From: Anaerolineae bacterium
GTDB taxonomy: Bacteria > Chloroflexota > Anaerolineae > Aggregatilineales > UBA3940
Length of the DNA stretch: 7,993 bases
Direction: 5' to 3'
NCBI GenBank assembly: GCA_020852775.1
Contig: JADZAD010000109.1
Span: 1-7,993 of the forward strand
Under the pieces are notes generated by a model that made no database searches, had not been told where the DNA came from, and worked only from the letters and a program-made list of their open reading frames with translations. This document shows, piece after piece, positions 1 through 5,224 of this stretch (within the stretch, counting starts at the first letter, position 1; each line of letters begins with the position of its first letter). Position numbers and translations under genes: made by a program.

Positions 1-53
1 GAACGCCGGCGGCGCGGGTGCAGGGTCAGCGGGTCTGAGATGGATTCAGTCAT
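1..53 (-). CDS. Possible 5' end of an unidentified gene, cut by the window edge
   Basis: Reading leftward from an ATG at 53-51, an open frame runs off the window and begins MTESISDPLTLHPRRRR. A GAGGAG sequence lies 3 bases upstream of the ATG, which is close but usable as a ribosome binding site. The frame starts about 130 bases beyond the terminator of the preceding leftward gene, a sensible place for the next gene to begin. Only 17 residues are visible, so no family can be named. The short length and the tight Shine-Dalgarno spacing make this tentative; the alternative is plain intergenic DNA. Confidence 0.4.
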   Translation of the reverse strand, partial: MTESISDPLTLHPRRRR

Positions 54-183
54 CGGCTCCTCGGCGCGGGCAGTGGTTGTGAAGGCCCACGAAATGCCTA
101 TTGTCCACAGCGGCGCAAATCCTGCCAGCCGGTTTGTGGGCGTTCACGCGGTGGGATTCCGACGGCTGGCGCATGACAACAAA

Positions 184-210
184 AAGGGGATACGGGCGCC
201 GTATCCCCTT
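184..210 (-). terminator. Intrinsic terminator of the BtpA-family gene
   Basis: A perfect 12-bp inverted repeat (AAGGGGATACGG / CCGTATCCCCTT) encloses a 3-base loop. Read on the minus strand, the hairpin is followed at once by TTTTTGTTGT, the U-tract expected of a Rho-independent terminator. It begins 38 bases after the stop codon of the leftward gene at 249-1040. The rightward reading lacks a U-tract of similar quality (TTCCTTGC), so termination is mainly leftward. Confidence 0.88.
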
Positions 211-248
211 CCTTGCAGCCTTCACAGGGCTGGCTGGAGCAGAACACG

Positions 249-1040
249 CTAGAGCTTGCGGACGCGCTCCATGTAGTCGCGGACGAGGTCAACCTGCACC
301 CATCCGCCGCGTGCGCCACCTTCAAACGCGCCACCGACGATCGCGCCGTCTGCTTCTTTGAGCAGCACATCCACGTTCTTGTGGTCGGTATAGCCGCTGA
401 TGATCACCGGCATCCCGGTAGACTTCTTGATGTCGTGCGTCATCTTCACGATCATCTCGGTGTCAGGGTCGCAGATAGCGACGGCATGCGCGCCGTTGAA
501 CTTTGCATCGTTCGCCACTTCCACCGCGGTCTTCTCGCCGCCGAGGAACTTGAAGTGCATCGAGTAGATCTCGGAGATCAGCTTGACATGCGTGGCGCCA
601 ATCGCCTTGCGATACTTCATGAACTCATAAGGATAGCCGCTCACCAGCCCCTGTGAGGAGGCGGTGACGCCAGTGAACACGCCCATCCGCAGGAACGAGG
701 CGTTGCAGACGCGGGCAATGGCGATCGCCGCGCGCAGGTCATTACGCAGCACCTGCAGCCCGACCTGGAAGTCCGGCCCGGTCACCTGGTCGATAGCGCG
801 GACGATATCCGCCATCGCCGCTACAACGGTTGGATCGGCATGCTCCACCGGGAAGGTCTGGTCGCCGCGGTTCTGCACCACACACCCATCCGCACCACCC
901 GCTTCGAGTGCCTTCGCATCGGCGATGGCCTTTTCGCGCACGGCGGCATAGTCCTCTTCAAAGGGGGTTCCGGGCAGAGCGCCGAGATGCACCATGCCCA
1001 GGATGGTCTTCTTCTTACCGAGGGTTTCAAACACACGCAT
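249..1040 (-). CDS. BtpA/SgcQ-family TIM-barrel protein
   Basis: The 263-residue product matches the BtpA family (Pfam BtpA), which adopts a (beta/alpha)8 barrel. Family-like landmarks are MVHLGALPG (16-24), QNRGD (56-60), GLQVLRND (94-101), the FLRMGVFTG segment (116-124) and the C-terminal DGAIVGGAFEGG phosphate-binding-like loop (231-242). Cyanobacterial BtpA affects photosystem I accumulation, and the related E. coli SgcQ is a putative nucleosidase or sugar-metabolism enzyme. The biochemical reaction is not settled, and nothing here indicates photosynthesis, so a barrel enzyme of unknown substrate is the safer reading. The ATG at 1040 was chosen because AGGAGAG lies about 6 bases upstream and MRVFETLGKKKTILGMVH is a typical family start; the frame is open further upstream to 1136 but lacks that support and crosses the promoter. 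The gene has its own promoter and terminator, so it is probably monocistronic. Confidence 0.88.
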   Translation of the reverse strand: MRVFETLGKKKTILGMVHLGALPGTPFEEDYAAVREKAIADAKALEAGGADGCVVQNRGDQTFPVEHADPTVVAAMADIVRAIDQVTGPDFQVGLQVLRNDLRAAIAIARVCNASFLRMGVFTGVTASSQGLVSGYPYEFMKYRKAIGATHVKLISEIYSMHFKFLGGEKTAVEVANDAKFNGAHAVAICDPDTEMIVKMTHDIKKSTGMPVIISGYTDHKNVDVLLKEADGAIVGGAFEGGARGGWVQVDLVRDYMERVRKL

Positions 1041-1086
1041 GGGATTCTCTCCTGTTACGGGGGGGACCAAACGCGAAGCTTTCTCC

Positions 1087-1092
1087 ATTATA
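1087..1092 (-). promoter_or_regulatory. -10 element of the BtpA-family gene promoter
   Basis: The minus strand reads TATAAT here, a perfect sigma-70-type -10 box, about 46 bases upstream of the ATG at 1040. No good -35 hexamer is visible at 16-18 bp spacing (AACACA is the 17-bp candidate). The position excludes a translation start upstream of about 1080. Confidence 0.5.
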
Positions 1093-1166
1093 CGCGATCC
1101 GGCAGAAGTTGTGTTGCGGCAGGTTTCGCCTTGCACGACACGGTATGGCAGATCATGGTGTTACTG

Positions 1167-1172
1167 TATGAT
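1167..1172 (+). promoter_or_regulatory. Candidate -10 element for the DinB-family gene
   Basis: TATGAT matches the -10 consensus at 5 of 6 positions and lies about 36 bases upstream of the ATG at 1209. No convincing -35 is present at normal spacing. With the BtpA-gene -10 at 1087-1092 it would form a divergent promoter region, the two -10 boxes lying roughly 75 bases apart. Confidence 0.33.
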
Positions 1173-1208
1173 AGTCTTTTGCATGAACAGCGGCGGAAGG
1201 AACCAGCC

Positions 1209-1685
1209 ATGGGCGAACGCGCAGCAGATCTGGCGATGAAACTGGAGGCGAAGGGAGCGGAGACACTCGTGTTCTTTCATGCCCTTCCCCCGGAGGCGTG
1301 GACGAGGCCAGTCTATACTGAGGGCATGGCGTGGGATGCGCGCCAGGTGCTCTGCCACTTCGTCTCAGCCGAGCGATCGTTCCTCAGGCTGGTGACGGAT
1401 ATCGCCAGCGGAGGGCCGGGGGCCTCGCCCGATTTCAACGTCGATCGCTTCAACGCGAGCCAGGTCAGCAGCATGGCGAACGACAGCGCCGCAGAGCTTC
1501 TCAGTGCGTTTGAGGCAGCCCGGCGCGATCTCGCCGCTTATGTGCGCGGGCTGGATGACGCCGCGCTGGACAATGTTGGACGTCACCCAGCCCTCGGCGA
1601 TCAATCGCTGGAGAAGTCCATCAAGGTGATCTACCTGCATAACGCCGGGCATATCCGTGACATCCGCGCCGCGCTGGGCCTGTAG
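1209..1685 (+). CDS. DinB-family metal-binding four-helix protein
   Basis: The 158-residue product is a typical DinB/DfsB-superfamily four-helix bundle in length and pattern. Three histidines sit where the family binds its metal ion: H50 in LCHFVSAE, and H144 and H148 in YLHNAGHIRDI, forming the HxxxH of the last helix. A central motif, EGMAWDARQVLCHFVSAE (39-56), is like those of DinB proteins that act as thiol-dependent transferases or are stress-induced; substrate and cofactor cannot be told from sequence. The ATG at 1209 is preceded by AAGGA with 7-base spacing. An in-frame ATG at 1155 lies upstream of the candidate -10 and lacks a ribosome binding site, so it was rejected. The gene converges on the metallophosphoesterase gene with only 2 bp between stop codons and no terminator in between, so their transcripts probably overlap at the 3' ends. 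Confidence 0.85.
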   Translation: MGERAADLAMKLEAKGAETLVFFHALPPEAWTRPVYTEGMAWDARQVLCHFVSAERSFLRLVTDIASGGPGASPDFNVDRFNASQVSSMANDSAAELLSAFEAARRDLAAYVRGLDDAALDNVGRHPALGDQSLEKSIKVIYLHNAGHIRDIRAALGL

Positions 1686-1687
1686 CC

Positions 1688-2575
1688 TCAGCGCCGGGGC
1701 GACATATCTTCCTGCCCCGGGAGCGGCAGCCTTTCCTCCCGCATGAAACGGCTGACTGACTGCGCGAGCGTGAGACTGCCGTCAAGCACCGCCTGCTGGT
1801 AGCGAGCCGCCCACGAGGGCACTACGTAGTCCGCCAGCCACCATTCGTGATAGAGCAGCAGGGCCAGCGGCCCGCAGCCGGGCAGGAAGTCCGATTCGAG
1901 GTAGGCACGGTGAGTCGCTCTCCGGTCGTAGTCCACGCGCCGGATCTCCGCCTGCCACTCCCCTCTCCGGTATGACACACGGGCATAGCTGGCGCGCGGG
2001 TCGCCATCCGCCGGGGTGCCCACAGAACCCGCATTGGCGATCAGCGTTGAGTCAATACGCCGGATGAGCGGCCAGTGAGTGTGGCCGGTGCAGTACATCG
2101 CCGGGGCGCACAACCCGCCAGCCGCGACCTGTGCGCGCAGGTCATCCTCCGGGGTATCGAGCCAGATGCCGTCCCGCGTGCCGCGCCCACTGGCATGGTA
2201 GGCATGAAGCTCACTACCTTCCAGCGCGGGCAGGGTAACCTGAAGGGGCCATGCGGCAACCGCCGGGAGATGGCTGTTCATCTGGTGGTACGTCCAGTAC
2301 GAGATACGGTTGATCTCAAAGCGCGGCCCTTTTGTGGGTGTCTCCGGCAGAGCATGGCTCAGGACATACTCCTCATGGTTGCCGAGGATGGCCCGCCACC
2401 CCTGCTCCCGGACATGCCCCATGATAATGTCCGCACACCCCGGCGAATCCGGCCCGCGGTTGATCACGTCTCCGGCCACGATTACCTGTTCGGCCCCCCA
2501 GTGCTCAAGATCAGCGATCACTGCTTCAAGCGCGGGGCGATTGCCGTGAATATCTGAAATGACCGCTATCTTCAT
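1688..2575 (-). CDS. Calcineurin-like metallophosphoesterase (YfcE/phosphodiesterase type)
   Basis: The 295-residue product carries the full set of two-metal phosphoesterase motifs: DIH at 8-10, GDVINRG at 35-41, GNHE at 65-68, a histidine in HAYHAS (124-129) and GHTH at 164-167, followed by the NAGSVGTP strand (181-188). The core, about residues 1-210, is a complete metallophosphoesterase fold predicted to be cytosolic, since no signal peptide is seen. A further 85 residues or so contain a YHEWWLADYVVP segment of unknown role. The family hydrolyses phosphomonoesters or phosphodiesters, including cyclic nucleotides and diadenosine polyphosphates; the substrate cannot be chosen here. The ATG at 2575 gives the canonical MKIAVISDIHGN start. 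The Shine-Dalgarno is weak (AGGA about 14 bases upstream), suggesting modest translation. The open frame continues upstream to 2668 but shows no family sequence there. Confidence 0.9.
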   Translation of the reverse strand: MKIAVISDIHGNRPALEAVIADLEHWGAEQVIVAGDVINRGPDSPGCADIIMGHVREQGWRAILGNHEEYVLSHALPETPTKGPRFEINRISYWTYHQMNSHLPAVAAWPLQVTLPALEGSELHAYHASGRGTRDGIWLDTPEDDLRAQVAAGGLCAPAMYCTGHTHWPLIRRIDSTLIANAGSVGTPADGDPRASYARVSYRRGEWQAEIRRVDYDRRATHRAYLESDFLPGCGPLALLLYHEWWLADYVVPSWAARYQQAVLDGSLTLAQSVSRFMREERLPLPGQEDMSPRR

Positions 2576-2729
2576 TGTTCGTATGGTATCCTGAGCCAGT
2601 TGTATTCTGTGACAGGATGAATTGTACCCCCCGTAAGTACAAGGTGACTGCTGATGCCTGGCTCCCACCTTCGGCTGAAACTGCTGGTTGGGTTAGGGCA
2701 CTTACCGGGCCAGTAGTACCAACGGGTAT

Positions 2730-2759
2730 GTTACACCGGGATAAGGATCATCATATACT
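2730..2759 (+). promoter_or_regulatory. Candidate promoter of the first Flp pilin gene
   Basis: GTTACA (2730-2735, 4 of 6 match to -35) and TATACT (2754-2759, 5 of 6 match to -10) are 18 bp apart. Transcription would begin near 2766, giving a leader of about 40 bases before the ATG at 2807. The rest of the 231-bp gap from 2576 holds no gene that I can support, only a short inverted repeat at 2622-2642. Confidence 0.45.
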
Positions 2760-2806
2760 GGCGTTAGCAAGTAGTTGTCTGTCCTGCATAATCAGGAGGT
2801 TTCATC

Positions 2807-2953
2807 ATGATCTTCATTCCAGAGCGAAAGGGACAGGGCCTCGTTGAATACGCGCTGATTCTCGTGCTGGTCGCCGTTGTTGTCATCGTCATCCTGGCAT
2901 TGCTCGGCCCGGCCATCGGCGGTGTCTTCAGCAATATCATCAGGCGTTTATGA
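2807..2953 (+). CDS. Flp/type IVb prepilin, copy 1
   Basis: This 48-residue protein has the exact design of an Flp (Tad) prepilin. A 9-residue leader, MIFIPERKG, ends at the prepilin peptidase site. The mature start, QGLVEY, carries the Glu at +5 and Tyr at +6 that define the type IVb G/XXXXEY motif. A hydrophobic segment follows, about residues 16-34 (ALILVLVAVVVIVILALLG), which forms the pilus core and the membrane anchor before assembly. The tail GPAIGGVFSNIIRRL is short and has no globular head. A perfect AGGAGG lies 7 bases from the ATG, suggesting high expression. Assembly would need a Tad ATPase, TadB/C membrane proteins and a prepilin peptidase, none of which are in this window. Codon 46-48 usage (AGG CGT TTA) differs from copy 2. 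Confidence 0.92.
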   Translation: MIFIPERKGQGLVEYALILVLVAVVVIVILALLGPAIGGVFSNIIRRL

Positions 2954-3182
2954 CGCCCCGCCGGCGCTGCATTGCGGCAGGCTGGCGCCCATGCTATAGT
3001 GAATACAGGTGTTCAGCTCATCATCATAACCTCTGGAGGTACATATGTTGTTCTTCCCGCGTGAAAAGGGTCAGGGCCTCGTCGAATACGCGCTGATTCT
3101 CGTGCTGGTCGCCGTAGTCGTCATTGTCATCCTGGCGCTGCTGGGCCCGGCCATCGGTGGTGTCTTCAGCAATATCATCCGC
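2828..3182 (+). repeat. Tandem duplication of pilin core (2828-2944 and 3066-3182)
   Basis: Codons 8 to 46 of the two pilin genes align without gaps at an offset of 238 bases. By hand count 106 of 117 bases match, and all 11 differences are synonymous, so residues 8-46 are identical. The leader peptides (residues 2-7), residue 47 and the DNA between the genes differ. This points to a duplication followed by strong protein-level constraint, or to ongoing gene conversion across the core. Confidence 0.9.
2972..3000 (+). promoter_or_regulatory. Candidate promoter of the second Flp pilin gene
   Basis: TTGCGG (2972-2977) and TATAGT (2995-3000) are separated by exactly 17 bp, with the -10 matching at 5 of 6 positions. 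The predicted start near 3007 would leave a leader of about 38 bases, similar to copy 1. It would let the two pilin copies be transcribed independently, although read-through from copy 1 is also likely because no clear terminator lies between them. Confidence 0.45.
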
Positions 3183-3191
3183 CAGCTCTAA
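3045..3191 (+). CDS. Flp/type IVb prepilin, copy 2
   Basis: The second 48-residue prepilin has the leader MLFFPREKG, the cleavage site before QGLVEY (Glu+5, Tyr+6), the same 19-residue hydrophobic helix and the tail GPAIGGVFSNIIRQL. From residue 8 to 46 it is identical to copy 1; it differs only in leader residues and at position 47 (Gln for Arg). GGAGG lies 5 bases upstream of the ATG. A strong terminator follows 26 bases after the stop codon, so the pilin pair forms a self-contained transcription unit. The role is predicted as major pilin subunit for surface attachment or aggregation. Whether both copies enter one fibre or are used alternately is not visible. Confidence 0.92.
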   Translation: MLFFPREKGQGLVEYALILVLVAVVVIVILALLGPAIGGVFSNIIRQL

Positions 3192-3217
3192 CGGCATCTT
3201 CCCTTCGTTTCCAGCGG

Positions 3218-3245
3218 ACAGAGCCTCTCACGCGGGAGGCTCTGT
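3218..3245 (+). terminator. Intrinsic terminator after the pilin pair
   Basis: ACAGAGCCTC (3218-3227) pairs perfectly with GAGGCTCTGT (3236-3245). The stem can extend inward by one G-T and one C-G pair to a 4-base loop. TTCTTTCC follows on the plus strand, an imperfect U-tract. It separates the pilins from the HAD-ATPase gene. The remaining gap up to 3387 holds only a possible -10 (TACAAT, 3284-3289) without a good -35. Confidence 0.82.
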
Positions 3246-3387
3246 TCTTTCCTCGCAGAGCTGGCCTGCCACAGAAACAGCATTACAATGAAATAAAGGC
3301 GTACCTATCGCCGTCAGCACGTGTCCATGAGGCACGCGCAGCTTCCGGGTCTCTCCAGCACTTGAGCAATGGGCAGGAGGCCACGAA

Positions 3388-5112
3388 ATGTACCGGCGCA
3401 TCCTTGCGTTTGACTTCGATGGCACTCTTGCCGAGCATGACGCCGTTCCCCCCAACCTGCAGGAGATGCTCCAGCAGCTCAACCTTGCTGGATGTACCCT
3501 GTTTCTGGTCACTGGCAGGCGCTATGAAGCCGCTCCGCTGGGGGCGCTCAGGCAGGCTTTTGCCGGGATCGTCTGGGAAAACGGTGCGGTCTTTTCCCGC
3601 ACCAACACCGGTGAAGTCTATATGCCGTTTGGCTACGTCCCGCCAGACCTGATTTCCGCCCTGGAAGATGCCGGGGTGCCGCTTGAATACGGCCTGGCGA
3701 TCGTCTCGACCTGGGCAGAGCACGAGGGAAAGGTGCTCGAGGTGCTGCGCAGGCGCGGAGGCGGTGCTTCATTCGAGCGCAACAAGGGCGCCGTCATGCT
3801 GCTCCCCCCGGGCGCAACCAAAGGCACCGGCCTGGAAAAGCTGCTGGAGATGTGCGGCTACTCCCCGCGCAACGTGATCACCTTCGGTGACGGTGAAAAT
3901 GATTTCGCGCTGCTGCAGATCGGAGAGGCAGGGATCACCGTCGCGGATGGGGTGCCGGCGCTGCGTGACATGGCAGACCTGGTCACCGGTGAGCCAGGGC
4001 CTGCGGGGGTATACCACGCGCTGGAACGCTACTGGATCAACGGCAGCCCCCTCGACATCCCTTCGCGCAACCCCCGCTGGATCCCGCTGGGACAGGATCA
4101 GGAGGACAATCCGTTCTTCATGCCTGCCTCGGAACTGGTCGGGCGAAACACCGGCATCTTCGGGGACTCCGGCAGCGGCAAGTCATGGATCGCCGGGCTG
4201 CTCGCCGAGGAACTCCACCTCTCCGGGTACCAGGTGCTGATGGTGGACCCGGAAGGTGATTTCCGCGGCATGAATACGCTCTCGGGGATGCTGGCGATCA
4301 ACGGTGATGAGCACACCCTTCCTGCCCCGAACATCGTGGTGACGTTCCTCGCTGAAACGCCGCGCTCGATCGTGCTTGACCTGTGCGGCTACCCGGTTTC
4401 ACTGCGCGATGAGTACGTCAGCAGCCTGTTCCGTTCGCTCTACCCGCTGCGGGAACACCTCGTCCGCCCGCACTGGGTCGTGCTGGATGAGGCGCAGCAC
4501 TTCCTGTCCGACGAGAATACCGTCCTCACACGGACCATACTCTCGATGATGGCGAACGGAGGGATGGCATTCGTTTCCTATCGCCCGGACTGGCTGGCGG
4601 CACCCATCCGCGAGATGATCCAGCATACGCTGATCGCGCGCCTGACCAACGATCTGGCCCAGAGCGCCGCCGATGCCATGATCCCCGGCAGGCCGGCACT
4701 TCCACTGGGAGAAATCCAGCAGAACTTCGCACTGCTGGATGACCGGCACGTGCTGAATATGCGTACCGTGGTTCGGCGGGTGCGGCACATCCGGCACCTG
4801 TACAAGTACCTGGATATGCCCCTACCCCCGATCAAGCGATTCTACTTCCGGGATTCAGGCAGCTATACCGGGCAGGAAGCCGCCAGCCTGTTCGAGTTCC
4901 ACCGGGCGCTCGGCAGTGTCTCCGAGAGCAGCCTTGAGTACCACCTCTACCGTGGTGACTTCGCCCGCTGGATGCGCGGTTCGCTGGGGGATGAAGACCT
5001 GGCCACCTACTTCGAGAAGCTGGCACGGCGGCGGCTGCGCGGCTGGCACCTGCGCGAGGCGCTGATCCGGCGGGTCAGCCTGCGCTATACCGAACTGCGT
5101 TCGCTGGGATAG
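3388..5112 (+). CDS. HAD phosphatase - HerA/VirB4-like ATPase fusion protein
   Basis: This 574-residue protein joins two enzymes. Residues 1-215 form a Cof/HAD-IIB-type phosphatase: motif I DFDGT (9-13; nucleophile D9, acid/base D11), motif II VTGR (T42), motif III K145 in TKGTGLEKLL, and motif IV GDGENDF (167-173). After a linker (about 216-250), residues 250-480 form a P-loop ATPase of the HerA/VirB4/FtsK-like group: Walker A GDSGSGKS (259-266), a strand MVDPEGDF (285-292) typical of HerA-like proteins, and Walker B VVLDEAQHF (364-372). Sensor-like FVSYRPDWL (395-403) has Tyr where HerA relatives usually have Gln or Asn. Residues 485-574 are helical, charged and unassigned; they loosely resemble a small domain (DUF5752) from memory. 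All catalytic motifs appear intact, and no signal peptide or membrane span is seen. GGAGG stands 7 bases before the ATG. The gene appears monocistronic. Both activities are well supported, but the joint role and substrate are unknown. Confidence 0.88.
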   Translation: MYRRILAFDFDGTLAEHDAVPPNLQEMLQQLNLAGCTLFLVTGRRYEAAPLGALRQAFAGIVWENGAVFSRTNTGEVYMPFGYVPPDLISALEDAGVPLEYGLAIVSTWAEHEGKVLEVLRRRGGGASFERNKGAVMLLPPGATKGTGLEKLLEMCGYSPRNVITFGDGENDFALLQIGEAGITVADGVPALRDMADLVTGEPGPAGVYHALERYWINGSPLDIPSRNPRWIPLGQDQEDNPFFMPASELVGRNTGIFGDSGSGKSWIAGLLAEELHLSGYQVLMVDPEGDFRGMNTLSGMLAINGDEHTLPAPNIVVTFLAETPRSIVLDLCGYPVSLRDEYVSSLFRSLYPLREHLVRPHWVVLDEAQHFLSDENTVLTRTILSMMANGGMAFVSYRPDWLAAPIREMIQHTLIARLTNDLAQSAADAMIPGRPALPLGEIQQNFALLDDRHVLNMRTVVRRVRHIRHLYKYLDMPLPPIKRFYFRDSGSYTGQEAASLFEFHRALGSVSESSLEYHLYRGDFARWMRGSLGDEDLATYFEKLARRRLRGWHLREALIRRVSLRYTELRSLG

Positions 5113-5146
5113 ATGGTCTCTGAATCAGCCTCCATTATTCCTTCAC

Positions 5147-5175
5147 TTGACACACTTGAGTGAACACTGTAAACT
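5147..5175 (+). promoter_or_regulatory. Promoter of the TetR-family gene
   Basis: A perfect -35 TTGACA (5147-5152) is followed after exactly 17 bp by TAAACT (5170-5175), a 4-of-6 match to the -10. Transcription should start near 5182, about 43 bases before the ATG at 5225. The 17-bp spacer coincides with the left arm of the inverted repeat, which is the arrangement of a repressor-controlled promoter. Confidence 0.72.
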
Positions 5176-5197
5176 ATTAACAGTGTTCACTCAAGTG
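5153..5197. promoter_or_regulatory. Operator: perfect 18-bp inverted repeat over the TetR gene promoter
   Basis: CACTTGAGTGAACACTGT (5153-5170) and ACAGTGTTCACTCAAGTG (5180-5197) are exact reverse complements around a 9-base spacer. Each outer end is itself a small palindrome, CACTTGAGTG and CACTCAAGTG (arms CACT/AGTG with a 2-base centre), so there may be two repressor dimer sites 35 bases centre to centre. The left site fills the -35/-10 spacer and the right site covers the predicted start of transcription. The obvious ligand is the TetR-family protein encoded 28 bases downstream. A transcript hairpin is unlikely to be the purpose, because the left arm lies upstream of the predicted start. 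Confidence 0.8.
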
Positions 5198-5224
5198 AAC
5201 GTCAGTTACTCAGGAGTGCGCCGT

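Noticed and set aside
40..252. A rightward open frame of 70 codons
   Set aside because: It runs straight through the terminator hairpin at 184-210, has no ribosome binding site and resembles no protein.
213..656. A rightward open frame of 147 codons opposite the BtpA-family gene
   Set aside because: It is the antisense shadow of a well-recognised coding frame in GC-rich DNA and has no family features of its own.
249..1040. Reading the BtpA-family gene as evidence of a photosynthetic organism
   Set aside because: The family is widespread in non-photosynthetic bacteria and archaea, and no photosynthesis gene is in the window.
840..1208. A long 5' extension of the DinB-family frame
   Set aside because: The extension overlaps the opposite-strand BtpA gene, covers both divergent promoters, and the DinB domain begins at the ATG at 1209.
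2954..2991. A terminator hairpin after pilin copy 1
   Set aside because: Only short, poorly matched GC arms (GGCGC/GCGCC) are present, and there is no U-tract.
3283..3723. A leftward open frame of 146 codons overlapping the HAD gene start
   Set aside because: It is antisense to strong HAD motifs, crosses their ribosome binding site and shows no recognisable domain.
3388..5112. A direct role of the HerA-like ATPase in building the adjacent Flp pili
   Set aside because: Flp/Tad pili use the TadA secretion ATPase, whose motifs (Asp and His boxes) are not seen here, and a terminator separates the genes. Only proximity links them.
5147..5224. A TTG-initiated N-terminal extension of the TetR protein
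   Set aside because: The TTG is the -35 hexamer, the segment includes the operator and has no ribosome binding site, and the TetR domain begins just after the ATG at 5225.
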